DNA of 64,000 nucleotides from Collinsella tanakaei (GTDB lineage Bacteria; Actinomycetota; Coriobacteriia; Coriobacteriales; Coriobacteriaceae). The position numbers and the translations under genes are program-made. Below the pieces are notes generated by a model. The model saw nothing but the letters and a program-made list of their open reading frames with translations. It had not been told where the DNA came from and did no database searches. Positions within the stretch are counted from its first letter, which is position 1. Each line of letters begins with the position of its first letter. Positions 1 through 8,864 of this stretch are shown here, in pieces. The stretch lies in the NCBI RefSeq assembly GCF_016902615.1, contig NZ_JACJMB010000006.1, positions 1-64,000 of the forward strand, in the 5' to 3' direction.

Positions 1-82
1 GGGGCGGGGGTTGTTTGGTGCCAGGGGGCGGGCGAGCGCCCTCGGGGTGGCACCAAACTACCCCGTCCCCGATGAGGACACA
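1..82. repeat. Dispersed palindromic repeat, copy 1 (at window edge)
   Basis: An imperfect inverted repeat. The left arm (1-23) reads through TTGTTTGGTGCCA, and the right arm (48-70) reads TGGCACCAAACTACCCCGTC followed by CCC. The arms enclose a GC-rich inner hairpin. The right arm is followed by the tag GATGAGGACA. Related copies lie at 4376-4400, 38466-38520 and 58564-58597, always outside genes. The copy may extend left of the window. It looks like a REP/REPIN-type element; that class is an inference. Confidence 0.7.
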
Positions 83-85
83 GAC

Positions 86-1198
86 CTATTCGGCTGCGCT
101 GTCCTTGCGCTCGGGTTCCCACTGATAGAAATAGGTGTCGAAATTCGTCAGGTCGTCGCTTCCCGCCTCGCGCATGGGCTGCAGGATCTCATCGTTGTGC
201 GACGACATCGACTCCCCTTGGGGAATGGAGAGGGAGACGTCCCACGAATCGCAGATCTGGTCAACGCGGCCGTACATCCACTCGGCAAGCTGGCGCATGT
301 GGTCGATATCCTCGCGATAGACCGTGTCTTCCGGAGCCTCCAGGGCGTCGATCTGATCGATGGTCGTCTGGATGGCATCGCGCAGCGCGTAGGCGCTCTC
401 GGACGCCTCGGTGCGCGCAGTCAGGTCCGACAGCAGATAGTTGCTGTTGAACGAGTCGATAACCTCGCCGATGTTGCTGTCGCTGTTGTAGGAATCGATC
501 TGGTGGTAGATGATCGTGAGCTTATCGAACACCTCGTCGTCGGTAAGCGGGCCGGAATCTTGCGGCTCGGTGGGGTTCACGCCCGACCCGTCGGTCGCTG
601 CGTTGTCCGAGTCGCCCGTCTCGCTCAGCTGCCTGCTCGGGAAGGCCTCACGAGCCGCAGCGCGAAACGCATCGTAGAAACCGGGCATGACACCCAGAGG
701 ATCCATCGTGACAAACGCGGTCGCGCCGCCCGCGAGCGCGACGACCAGCAGCACGGCAACAAGCTTGCCCCAGTGGCGCCGACGGGGGTGATACGGGTCC
801 TCATCGACCGCACGCGCCTTGCGCCTGCTCGAACGGGGCGCCTCGAGGTCCTCGCGAGAGAGCACGTTGGTAGAGGAAGGGTCCACGGAATCGTCGAGCA
901 CTCGGCCGGCACTCACCGGCTCCACGCGCGGGGCCTCCGTCTGGATGAGCGACTTCGTCAGCCGCGGGAAGCTCGCGGTCTTTCCCGCCGCGAGGTCGGA
1001 TGAGGAGGAATCCGTCGACAGGATGCCCGGGGCGGGCCTGCCGCATTTCGGGCACGTGCGATCGTGGAGGGAGAGCCGGGCGCCGCAGCCCTCGCAGAAC
1101 ACGAACTCATCGGTATTCGCAGGACCGACGTAGCCGTGGCAATGCGGACAGAACGTCTCGCCGTCACCGATGGTTTTGAGACAGTGCGGGCAGATCAC
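86..1198 (-). CDS. Zinc-ribbon single-pass membrane protein of unknown function
   Basis: A 370-residue protein. Two N-terminal zinc ribbons are visible: CPHC with a second CPHC at residues 3-20, and CEGC with CPKC at 35-52. A Ser/Arg-rich linker follows, then one membrane segment at about 144-165, then a roughly 200-residue C-terminal part that would be outside the cell if the ribbons are cytoplasmic. The start is a GTG preceded by GAGGGAG. The layout (zinc ribbon, membrane anchor, extracytoplasmic domain) is common among actinobacterial and Firmicute proteins of unknown role. No enzymatic motif is seen in the C-terminal part. It is transcribed alone, with no close partner gene. Confidence 0.75.
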   Translation of the reverse strand: MICPHCLKTIGDGETFCPHCHGYVGPANTDEFVFCEGCGARLSLHDRTCPKCGRPAPGILSTDSSSSDLAAGKTASFPRLTKSLIQTEAPRVEPVSAGRVLDDSVDPSSTNVLSREDLEAPRSSRRKARAVDEDPYHPRRRHWGKLVAVLLVVALAGGATAFVTMDPLGVMPGFYDAFRAAAREAFPSRQLSETGDSDNAATDGSGVNPTEPQDSGPLTDDEVFDKLTIIYHQIDSYNSDSNIGEVIDSFNSNYLLSDLTARTEASESAYALRDAIQTTIDQIDALEAPEDTVYREDIDHMRQLAEWMYGRVDQICDSWDVSLSIPQGESMSSHNDEILQPMREAGSDDLTNFDTYFYQWEPERKDSAAE

Positions 1199-1412
1199 GA
1201 AGCTCCCTCATTTCAAGCTCGAACGCTACGGGCACAGCATACCACCTCGCCCGGACATCGCGTGGCATCGCCAAACAGCATCAACGCGACTGCGTGCACG
1301 CTCCGCATAGCCGTCGAGCACCGAAAACGATGGCCGGCCCATGCCGGAGCGCGCCTTTCGCGCACCGGGTGTCAACCAAAAAATCCACGTGAGATGGAGC
1401 GTATAGGGTACC

Positions 1413-4163
1413 TCAGCGTTTGCGTTTGCCCATCTTCACCTTGATGCCCTCGCTGGACTGTACGACGCGGCGGCGCTGGCGCTGGCGCGCGTCGGCCTTC
1501 TCGCGGGCGACCTCCTCGATCGCCGCATTCTGGGCACGCTCGAGCTCCCGGGTCTCCTTGCTGCGGGCGACCCGGCTGCGCACGCGATGGATGAGGCGCC
1601 GCGGCGCCGACCCCGTGGAGGTGACCTTTCTCCCCCGCTTGCCCAGCGACATCTTCACGCCGCGGCCGAACCCGGTCGCAGACCTGCTCTGGCGCTCGGG
1701 AGCGCGCCCGATGAGGGCCGCCAAGGCGAAGAAGAGCCCCATGCCGACAAGGGAGATGCCGATGGTAAGCGCCAGGAGCCCAAACGGAAGCGCGGCTATG
1801 GAGAAAAACTCGGGGAACAGACCGATGCTGATCAGGAGGCCGGCGATGACGCAGATGAACAGCGCAGCGCGCAGGCGCGTGAAGGGCCAGGAGATGCGCC
1901 AGATGAGGCTGCAGCTCACCGATGCTGTGGCGATCAGGCACATCGTCGAGAGGGTCTGGGTGTCGAGCTGGGCTGTCGCGCCCGCGAACATGCACAACCC
2001 GCACGCAACGAGCACGGCGATCGAGGCGGGGACGCAGCGCTTCAGCACATTCGTCAGGAAGCGTCCGCGAACCCGCGCACGGTTCGGCTCGAGGGCGAGC
2101 ACGAAGCTCGGGAAGCCGATGCAGAAGAAGTTGATGATCGTCATCGTTATCGGCTGGAAGGGATAAGGCGGGCAGAAGATGCAGATTGCCGCGAGCCCCA
2201 TGGAGAAGAGCGTCTTGGTGAGGAACAGCGCGGCGGAGCGCTGCAGGTTGTTGATGGAGCGTCGGCCCTCGGCGACGACCTCGGGCATCGAGGCGAAATC
2301 GTTGTCGACGAGCACGATCTCGGCGACGTTGCGCGCCGCATCGGAGCCCGCGGCCATGGCGACCGAGCAGTCGGCCTCCTTCAGGGCGAGGACGTCGTTC
2401 ACGCCGTCTCCGGTCATGGCCACCGTATGCCCCCGGCGCTTGAGGGCGACGACGAGCTCGCGCTTCTGCTGGGGCGTGACGCGCCCGAAGACGTGGTAGC
2501 GGTCGATCGCCGCATCGAGGCGCGCGGGCGTATCGAGCGTCGTGGCGTCGACATACGCATCGGCGCCCGGGATCCCGACGACCTTCGCGATGGAGGACAC
2601 GGTGCGCGGGTCGTCGCCGGAGATGACGTTGAGCTCGACGCCCTGCTGCTTGAAGTAGCGGATGGTGTCGGCAGCCGAGGAGCGGATCTCGTCGCGGATC
2701 GTCACAAGGCCGATGGGCCGCGCGCTCCCGACCATATCGCCCGTCTCGGTAAAGCCGTCCACCTGCGCGATCACGAGAACTCGGCAGGTCTCGGCGAACC
2801 CGTTCACAGTGCCCTCGAGCGCGGCGAAGGTATCGGGGGCGAGGCAGAACTGGGCGGCACCCATGATGAACGAGCCGTTCGCGAAGGTCGCACCGCTCCA
2901 CTTCTTCGTGGAGGAGAACGGGATGACCGCCTGGGCGCGCGGCACGTCGACGGTGCGGCGCGCATAGTAGTTCAGGACCGCACGGCAGGTTTCGTTGGCA
3001 TCCGCCTCGGTCGCGCGCGCGATACCGCACAGCGCCGCGTGGACCTCGGTGGCGCGTGCGGAGGCGGCATCGTCGGCGACGACCGCCCAGCCATCGTCGT
3101 CAAGGGCGTAGACGCCCGCTACCTCCATATGGCCCGATGTGATGGTGCCCGTCTTGTCAAGACACAACACGTCGACGCGCGCGAGCGTCTCGATGCAGTA
3201 GAGCTGCTGCGCGAGCACCTTGCGGCGCGCGAGGCGAAACGTCGCGATCGCGAGCACGGAAGACGTGAGCAGCACGAGCCCCTGGGGGATCATGCCGAGA
3301 AGGGCCCCCACCGTCGACAGGATCGCCTGGGAGATGTCCCCCCAGGCGGCGGAGCCGCTCAGCAGCCAACCGACGATCGAGGTGGAAGGGTCCGCCGCGC
3401 TGGCCGCCCACGCCGCATACGATTCGTGTGCGCTCGAGAAGAACAGGGCGATACCGAGCGGAACCATGATGACGCTCGCGAAGCGCACGATGGCGTTCAG
3501 CGCGTTCATGATCTCGGAGTTGACCTTCTTGACGTACTTCGCCTCGTTGTTGATGCGCGCGACGTAGTTCTCCGCGCCGACGTGCTCGACGCGCGCGCAG
3601 ATGACGCCGGAGTCGATGAAGCTGCCGCTCATGAGGTTCGAGCCCGGGGTCTTGCGGATCAGGTCGCTCTCGCCGGTGAGCAGGCTCTCGTTCACGGAGG
3701 CCTCGCCCTGCACGACAACGGCGTCGGCGGGAATCTGGTCGCCGCGGCCGAGGCGGATGAGGTCGTCCTGCACGATCTGGTCGAGGTCGATCTCGCAGTC
3801 GGCACCGTCGCGTATGACCGTCGCCCGCTTGCTCACAAGCAGCGTCAGCTTGTCCACCATGCGCTTGGAGCGCAGCGCCTGGAAGATGCCGATGCCGGTG
3901 TTCAGGATGACGATGAGCAGGAAGGTCAGGTTCTTGAGGGAGCCGGTCGCGATGACCAGCACGGCCAGGATGATATTGATGAGATTGAACAGCGTGCAGG
4001 TGTTCTCGATGATAAGCTCGCGGACCGATTTGGTCTTGAGCTCCATATTCACGTTGACCTTGCCGGCCTCGATGCGCTGCCTCACCTCTTCGAGCGTGAG
4101 GCCCTTGAGTTCTTGAGTATCCGGCATCTGGGAACCGGTGTCCGCGGTCGTCGTGTCGGCCAT
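1413..4163 (-). CDS. HAD-type P-type cation-transporting ATPase
   Basis: A membrane pump that uses ATP to move a cation; the ion cannot be named from sequence. It is about 916 residues from the ATG at 4163, which has AGAGGAG just upstream; an ATG 33 bases further out lacks a ribosome site. Visible in order: two membrane segments (about 55-95), actuator motif TGES (about 163-166), two further segments with GMIPQGL, the phosphorylation motif DKTGT with Asp near 336, the hinge TGDGVNDVLALKEAD, and a C-terminal membrane bundle. The C-terminus is rich in Arg/Lys. The membrane motif reads PQGL where many relatives have PEGL. It resembles the poorly characterised bacterial group related to Ca2+ ATPases. 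Confidence 0.9.
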   Translation of the reverse strand: MADTTTADTGSQMPDTQELKGLTLEEVRQRIEAGKVNVNMELKTKSVRELIIENTCTLFNLINIILAVLVIATGSLKNLTFLLIVILNTGIGIFQALRSKRMVDKLTLLVSKRATVIRDGADCEIDLDQIVQDDLIRLGRGDQIPADAVVVQGEASVNESLLTGESDLIRKTPGSNLMSGSFIDSGVICARVEHVGAENYVARINNEAKYVKKVNSEIMNALNAIVRFASVIMVPLGIALFFSSAHESYAAWAASAADPSTSIVGWLLSGSAAWGDISQAILSTVGALLGMIPQGLVLLTSSVLAIATFRLARRKVLAQQLYCIETLARVDVLCLDKTGTITSGHMEVAGVYALDDDGWAVVADDAASARATEVHAALCGIARATEADANETCRAVLNYYARRTVDVPRAQAVIPFSSTKKWSGATFANGSFIMGAAQFCLAPDTFAALEGTVNGFAETCRVLVIAQVDGFTETGDMVGSARPIGLVTIRDEIRSSAADTIRYFKQQGVELNVISGDDPRTVSSIAKVVGIPGADAYVDATTLDTPARLDAAIDRYHVFGRVTPQQKRELVVALKRRGHTVAMTGDGVNDVLALKEADCSVAMAAGSDAARNVAEIVLVDNDFASMPEVVAEGRRSINNLQRSAALFLTKTLFSMGLAAICIFCPPYPFQPITMTIINFFCIGFPSFVLALEPNRARVRGRFLTNVLKRCVPASIAVLVACGLCMFAGATAQLDTQTLSTMCLIATASVSCSLIWRISWPFTRLRAALFICVIAGLLISIGLFPEFFSIAALPFGLLALTIGISLVGMGLFFALAALIGRAPERQSRSATGFGRGVKMSLGKRGRKVTSTGSAPRRLIHRVRSRVARSKETRELERAQNAAIEEVAREKADARQRQRRRVVQSSEGIKVKMGKRKR

Positions 4164-4185
4164 AAGACTCCTCTGAATATGAGAA

Positions 4186-4215
4186 GAGAACCGCACGGCT
4201 CGCCCCGCGGTTCTC
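4186..4215 (-). terminator. Hairpin between tRNA-Arg and the P-type ATPase gene
   Basis: Nine-base-pair stem GAGAACCGC / GCGGTTCTC with a 12-base loop, lying just downstream of tRNA-Arg on the minus strand. It is followed by TTCTC, not a clean U run, so it could be a tRNA terminator or a processing hairpin in the leader of the ATPase gene. Confidence 0.4.
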
Positions 4216-4250
4216 CCCCATCAAGCGTTTATGCAAACGCGCAGCTGCAA

Positions 4251-4327
4251 TGGTGCCCCATGTCGGATTCGAACCAACGGCCTTCTGCTCCGGAGGCAGA
4301 CGCTCTAATCCCCTGAGCTAATGGGGC
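4251..4327 (-). tRNA. tRNA-Arg(CCG)
   Basis: The complete cloverleaf can be drawn. The acceptor stem GCCCCAT / ATGGGGC is perfect, the D arm reads GCTC...GAGC, and the anticodon stem TCTGC / GCAGA encloses the loop CTCCGGA, giving anticodon CCG. The T arm GTTGG-TTCGAAT-CCGAC is present, and CCA is encoded at the 3' end. It reads the Arg codon CGG. Confidence 0.97.
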
Positions 4328-4375
4328 GCACAAACACGAGTATAGCGCCGGGCCGGCGCGGGCGCCATAGTCATT

Positions 4376-4400
4376 TTGCCCCGTCCCCGATGGAGACACG
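4376..4400. repeat. Partial copy of the dispersed palindromic repeat
   Basis: Only the outer right-arm end is present: GCCCCGTCCCCGATGGAGAC. It matches the CCCCGTCCCC core plus the GATGAGGACA tag of the fuller copies at 1-82 and 38466-38520, with one changed base in the tag. It sits between tRNA-Arg and the aro operon promoter region. Confidence 0.5.
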
Positions 4401-4452
4401 TGTCATGGCGGTTAAGAAATCAGTCGGACACAGGCCGGTGTCCGCGCGTTGG

Positions 4453-4460
4453 TATACACT
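4453..4460 (+). promoter_or_regulatory. Possible -10 element of the aro operon
   Basis: TATACACT lies 42 bases before the aroF start in an otherwise GC-rich gap. No convincing -35 box is seen at the right spacing, so this is a weak call resting on the -10 alone. No T-box, TRAP or other leader signal was recognised upstream of aroF. Confidence 0.35.
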
Positions 4461-4501
4461 GCTCTGCTACACATACCATACCCGCAAACGATAGGAGACC
4501 C

Positions 4502-5521
4502 ATGATCGCCATTCTGCGCAACAGCGCATCAGACGAGGCCGTCGGCCACCTCATATCGTGGATCGAGGGCAAGGGCCTCACCACGCATGTTTCCCGTGGC
4601 GAAAACGAGATCGTCATCGGCCTCGTGGGCGACACGACCCGCATCGACCCGTTCTTGCTCGAATCCATGGATATCGTCGAGCGCGTCCAACGCGTTTCCG
4701 AGCCCTTCAAGAAGGCGAACCGCAAGTTCCACCCGACCGACACCGTCGTCGACTGCGGCCACGGCGTGAAGATCGGCGGCGGCCACTTCCAGGTCATCGC
4801 CGGACCCTGCTCGGTCGAGGGCAGAAACCTCATCGACATCGCACGCCGCGTACACGCCGCGGGCGCCACGATGCTGCGCGGCGGCGCCTTCAAGCCCCGC
4901 ACCTCCCCGTATTCCTACCAGGGCATGGGCGAGGCGGGCCTCGACCTTCTGCTCGAGGCCGGATCTGAGCTCGATATGCCCGTCGTGACCGAGATCATGG
5001 ACCCCCGCGATGTCGAGCTGTTCGTGGACCGCGGCGTCGACGTCATGCAGATCGGCGCGCGCAACGCGCAGAACTTCAGCCTGCTGAAGGAGGTCGGCCG
5101 CACCAAGACGCCTGTCCTGCTGAAGCGCGGCATGTCCGGCACCGTCGATGAGCTCCTCATGGCCGCCGAGTACATCATGAGCGAGGGCAACGACAACGTC
5201 ATCCTGTGCGAGCGCGGCATCCGCACGTTTGAGACGCGCACGCGCAACACGTTCGACCTGAACGCCGTGCCGGTCCTCCACTACCTGTCGCATCTGCCCG
5301 TCGTCGCGGACCCAAGCCATGCGACCGGCTATACGCGCTATGTCGAGCCGATGGCGCTCGCTGCCTGCGCCGCCGGGGCGGACGGCCTCGAGATCGAGGT
5401 CCACGACTGCCCAGAGAAGGCCTGGTCCGACGGCGCCCAGGCGCTGACGCCCGATCAGTTCGACCGTACGATGGAGCGCATCCGGGCCATCCGCTTCGTC
5501 ATCGCTGAAGACCATGAGTAG
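4502..5521 (+). CDS. aroF: 3-deoxy-7-phosphoheptulonate synthase (DAHP synthase, type I-beta)
   Basis: Catalyses the first step of aromatic biosynthesis, joining phosphoenolpyruvate and erythrose-4-phosphate. The protein has 339 residues. The ATG at 4502 has AGGAG a few bases upstream, and starting here gives the N-terminus MIAILRN typical of the family. Residues 1-70 form the ferredoxin-like regulatory domain known from the Thermotoga-type enzyme, which in that family mediates feedback control by Tyr/Phe. The barrel follows with IAGPCSVEG, RGGAFKPRTSPYS, QIGARNAQNF, LLKRG, CERGIRTFE and DPSHATG, which carry the substrate and metal contacts. It is the first gene of the eight-gene aro operon; its stop overlaps tyrA by 8 bases. 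Confidence 0.96.
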   Translation: MIAILRNSASDEAVGHLISWIEGKGLTTHVSRGENEIVIGLVGDTTRIDPFLLESMDIVERVQRVSEPFKKANRKFHPTDTVVDCGHGVKIGGGHFQVIAGPCSVEGRNLIDIARRVHAAGATMLRGGAFKPRTSPYSYQGMGEAGLDLLLEAGSELDMPVVTEIMDPRDVELFVDRGVDVMQIGARNAQNFSLLKEVGRTKTPVLLKRGMSGTVDELLMAAEYIMSEGNDNVILCERGIRTFETRTRNTFDLNAVPVLHYLSHLPVVADPSHATGYTRYVEPMALAACAAGADGLEIEVHDCPEKAWSDGAQALTPDQFDRTMERIRAIRFVIAEDHE

Positions 5522-6434
5522 CGACCAGCAAGCCCGGGGCCTGAGCGTCGGCATCGTCGGGTTGGGACTCATCGGCGGCAGCTTCGCCCGCGCCTATGCG
5601 GCCGCCGGCGCGCGCGTCTTCGCGTTCGATCCCAATGAGGACACGATGGGGGCCGCGCGGGTGGAGACGGTGGCCGGCGAGTTCGACGACACGACGGTGC
5701 CCTGCTGCGACCTGATCGTGCTCGCCGCCTATCCGCAGGCCTGCCTCACCTGGCTGCACGACCATGCGGAGCTGCTCGGCAGCATCTCCGACCCTGCACG
5801 CGGAACGGGACCTGTGGTGATCGACACGGCAGGCGTCAAGACGGCGGTCTGCCGCGAGGCGTTCGCCCTTGCAGCGCAGCACGGTTTCGCCTTCGTCGGC
5901 GTCCACCCCATGGCGGGTACGGAGAACTCGGGGTTCGCCTATGCCCGCGCCGACCTCTTCCGCGGTGCCCCGGTCGTGCTCACGCCCCCTGCGCTCGACG
6001 ACATCTCCCGCCTCATGCTCCTCGACCGCGTGCACACGCTGCTCGCCCCGGCCGGTTTCGGGACCTACAGCGTCACGACCCCCGAGGAGCACGACGCCGT
6101 CATCGCCTTCACGAGCCAGCTCGCGCACGTGGTGTCGAACGCCTACGTGAAGAGCCCGACCGCCCAGGAGCACCATGGCTTCTCGGCGGGCAGCTATCGC
6201 GACCTGACGCGCGTCGCGCACCTGAACGCGCCCATGTGGGCCGAGCTCATGCTCGACAACGCGGACAACCTGAGTCGGGAGATCTCGATGCTGATCGACG
6301 CCCTCGCGGCCTATCGCGATGCGCTCGATGCCGGCGATTTCGAGCGCCTGCGCATGCTGCTCGCCGAGGGTGACCGCATCAAGCGCGCCCTCGATGACGC
6401 ACGGGACGACGAGTCGGAATACGAGGGGAAGTAG
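5514..6434 (+). CDS. tyrA: Prephenate dehydrogenase
   Basis: Oxidatively decarboxylates prephenate to 4-hydroxyphenylpyruvate with NAD(P)+ for tyrosine synthesis. The protein has 306 residues. The N-terminal Rossmann motif GLGLIGGSFARAY is at about 15-27. HPMAGTENSG, the conserved His-Pro-Met-Ala-Gly stretch of the active site, follows. The C-terminal half is the helical dimerisation domain, with SAGSYRDLTRVA. There is no C-terminal ACT domain, so feedback control within this protein is not evident. The start overlaps aroF by 8 bases, suggesting coupled translation. Confidence 0.94.
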   Translation: MSSDQQARGLSVGIVGLGLIGGSFARAYAAAGARVFAFDPNEDTMGAARVETVAGEFDDTTVPCCDLIVLAAYPQACLTWLHDHAELLGSISDPARGTGPVVIDTAGVKTAVCREAFALAAQHGFAFVGVHPMAGTENSGFAYARADLFRGAPVVLTPPALDDISRLMLLDRVHTLLAPAGFGTYSVTTPEEHDAVIAFTSQLAHVVSNAYVKSPTAQEHHGFSAGSYRDLTRVAHLNAPMWAELMLDNADNLSREISMLIDALAAYRDALDAGDFERLRMLLAEGDRIKRALDDARDDESEYEGK

Positions 6435-6440
6435 GCAGCC

Positions 6441-7532
6441 ATGCACACCATTGACGTCAACACGGGACGCCCCTATCGCGTCCATGTCGGGACCTTTCTG
6501 CTCGAGCGCGTCGGCGAGACGTGCCGCGAGGTCGCCGGCGGCGAGCGCGCCTGCATCGTGACGGACACCAACGTCGGCCCGCTGTACGCAAATCCCGTCC
6601 GCCAGGGCCTGGCCGAGGCGGGCTATGAGGTCGACATCTTCACCTTCGAGGCGGGCGAGGCGAACAAGCGCGCCGGCACCTACATCTCGATCCTCGAGTT
6701 CCTCGCCGAGCGCGCCTACACGCGCTCCGACGTCGTCGTCGCCCTCGGCGGCGGCGTGACGGGTGATATGGCGGGCTTCGCCGCGGCGACCTACATGCGC
6801 GGCTGCGCCTATGTCCAGGTCCCGACGAGTCTGCTCGCCATGGTCGACTCCTCGGTGGGCGGCAAATGCGCCATCGACCTCTCGTCCGGCAAGAACCTCG
6901 CCGGCGCGTTCTGGCAGCCCGCGGCGGTGCTCGCAGACATCGGCTGCCTCGCGACGCTCGATGACGCCCAGTTCGCCGACGGCTGCGGCGAGGTCGTGAA
7001 ACACGCGGCCATCGCCGATCCCGACCTGTTCTGCGCGCTCGAGCGCACGCCCCTCACCCCCGAGCTGCTGCGCGAGAACGTGCCACTCGTCGAGGAGCTC
7101 GTCGCGCGCAACATCGACATCAAGCGCGCGGTCGTCGAGATGGACGAGCGCGAGACCCAGGCGCGCAAGCTCCTGAACTTCGGGCACAGCATCGGCCACG
7201 CCGTCGAGGCGAGCGAGAACTACCGTCTCGGCCACGGAACCTGCGTCGCCATCGGCATGACGGCGATCTCGCGCGCCGCGGCCGCACTCGGCGCATGCGA
7301 TACGACCGTGCCGGAGCGCATCGAGACTGCCTGCGCCGCCCACGGCCTGACGACGCGTACCGAGCGCACCCTCGACGAGATCTTCGACGCCGCGCTCCAC
7401 GACAAGAAGCGCCACGGGGACACCATCGATGTGGTCATCCCCCGCCGGATCGGCGCCTGCTCCATCGAAACGGTATCCCTGGCAACATTCCGCGACCTCA
7501 TCGCCGAGGGAATCGGCGCGAAAGGAAAGTGA
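6441..7532 (+). CDS. aroB: 3-dehydroquinate synthase
   Basis: Cyclises DAHP to 3-dehydroquinate, using NAD+ and a divalent metal. The protein has 363 residues and all key positions are intact: the NAD-binding GGGVTGD (103-109), DSSVGGK (136-142), metal ligands Glu184 (GCGEVVKH), His249 (NFGHSIGH) and His265. This is the functional copy; a second, degenerate AroB-like protein is encoded at 21540-22646. The stop codon shares one base with the aroA start (TGATG). Confidence 0.96.
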   Translation: MHTIDVNTGRPYRVHVGTFLLERVGETCREVAGGERACIVTDTNVGPLYANPVRQGLAEAGYEVDIFTFEAGEANKRAGTYISILEFLAERAYTRSDVVVALGGGVTGDMAGFAAATYMRGCAYVQVPTSLLAMVDSSVGGKCAIDLSSGKNLAGAFWQPAAVLADIGCLATLDDAQFADGCGEVVKHAAIADPDLFCALERTPLTPELLRENVPLVEELVARNIDIKRAVVEMDERETQARKLLNFGHSIGHAVEASENYRLGHGTCVAIGMTAISRAAAALGACDTTVPERIETACAAHGLTTRTERTLDEIFDAALHDKKRHGDTIDVVIPRRIGACSIETVSLATFRDLIAEGIGAKGK

Positions 7533-8860
7533 TGGCATCCATGCTCGCCCGCATCCACCCGACCCCGCTTTCCGGTACCGTCCCCGCGATCGCGTCGAAA
7601 TCGATGGCGCACCGCCTCATCATCGCCGCGGCCCTCTCGAGCGGCACGACCCATGTCATCTGCAACACGACCTGCGCCGACATCGAGGCGACCGTGCGCT
7701 GCCTCTCCGCCCTCGGCGCGCGCATCGAGACGGTCGATGACGGGTTCGAAGTGCACCCCGTCCCCAAGAGCATCGAGCTCGGGATCTTGAAGGCGTTCCA
7801 GGGGGTGACGCTCGACTGCGGGGAATCGGGCAGCACGCTTCGCTTCATGCTCCCCGTCGCCTGCGCCCTCGGCGCCAACGCCCGCTTCATCGGGGCCGGG
7901 CGCTTGGGCCAGCGCCCCTTGTCGCCCCTATCCGACGAGCTCATGGCAGCCGGCTCCTCGATCGCCGGGCAGGGCGGTTTCCCGCTCACCTGCGAGGGCC
8001 GCATGCGCCCCGGGCACTTCGTGCTGTCCGGCAACGTGAGCTCGCAGTTCATCTCCGGTCTGCTCCTGGCGTTCCCGCTGCTGCCCGGCTCGAGCGACAT
8101 CGAGGTGCGCGGCCGCATCGAGAGCCGCCCGTACATCAACCTCACGATTCAGGCGCTCAAGCTCTTCGGCGTCGACATCGCCGTCGAGCGCTCCATCGCG
8201 CCGAACGGCATCGACGAGATGACGACGTTTCGCTTCGCAAACACGCCGTACCGCACGCCCGGCGAGGTCACCGTCGAGGGCGACTGGTCGAACGCGGCGT
8301 TTTGGCTGTGCGCCGGCGCCCTGTCGACCGCGCCGGTCGAGGTGAGCGGCATCTCGCTCACCTCCGCGCAGGGCGACCGCAATGTTCTCGCGGCCCTCTC
8401 GCGCTTCGGAGCCCGCACGAAGCGCGCGCCGCAGGCCGCCATCGTCGAGCCCGACGGGCTGCATGCGTTCTCGATGAGCGCCCAGGACATCCCCGACCTC
8501 GTCCCCATCATCGCCGCCGTCGCCTCCTGCGCGGAAGGAACGACCATCATCAAGGACTGCGCGCGCCTGCGCATCAAGGAGTCCGACCGTCTCGCCACGA
8601 CCGCCTCGGAGCTCTGCGCGCTCGGCGCACGCGTCGTCATCGACCACGACAGCCTCGTGATCCACGGTCAGCCCACCTTGACCGGCGGTACGGTGGACGC
8701 GCACAACGACCACCGCATCGCCATGATGGCCGCCATCGCCGCCGAGCGCTGCGAGGGCGATGTCCTCATCCACGGCGCCGAGGCGGTCAACAAGTCGTAT
8801 CCGACGTTCTTCGAGCACTACCGCATGCTCGGCGGGCGCGTCGAGCTCATCGAGGAGTAG
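7532..8860 (+). CDS. aroA: 3-phosphoshikimate 1-carboxyvinyltransferase (EPSP synthase)
   Basis: Transfers the enolpyruvyl group of PEP to shikimate-3-phosphate. The protein is 442 residues, the usual length. The ATG at 7532 overlaps the aroB stop, and GAAAGGAAAG precedes it. Family motifs are KSMAHR near the N-terminus (Lys and Arg contacts to substrate), GESGSTLRFMLP, RPLSPLSDEL, GDWSNAAFW, RIKESDRL and NDHRIAMM. The sequence GESGSTLRF resembles the class with Gly-Glu-Ser-Gly at the PEP site. The next gene, aroC, starts 4 bases after the stop. Confidence 0.95.
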   Translation: MASMLARIHPTPLSGTVPAIASKSMAHRLIIAAALSSGTTHVICNTTCADIEATVRCLSALGARIETVDDGFEVHPVPKSIELGILKAFQGVTLDCGESGSTLRFMLPVACALGANARFIGAGRLGQRPLSPLSDELMAAGSSIAGQGGFPLTCEGRMRPGHFVLSGNVSSQFISGLLLAFPLLPGSSDIEVRGRIESRPYINLTIQALKLFGVDIAVERSIAPNGIDEMTTFRFANTPYRTPGEVTVEGDWSNAAFWLCAGALSTAPVEVSGISLTSAQGDRNVLAALSRFGARTKRAPQAAIVEPDGLHAFSMSAQDIPDLVPIIAAVASCAEGTTIIKDCARLRIKESDRLATTASELCALGARVVIDHDSLVIHGQPTLTGGTVDAHNDHRIAMMAAIAAERCEGDVLIHGAEAVNKSYPTFFEHYRMLGGRVELIEE

Positions 8861-8864
8861 GCCC

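Noticed and set aside
1587-4316. A plus-strand open frame of 909 codons opposite the P-type ATPase
   Set aside because: Same reason: low-complexity translation rich in Arg, Asp and Glu, running across the tRNA gene.
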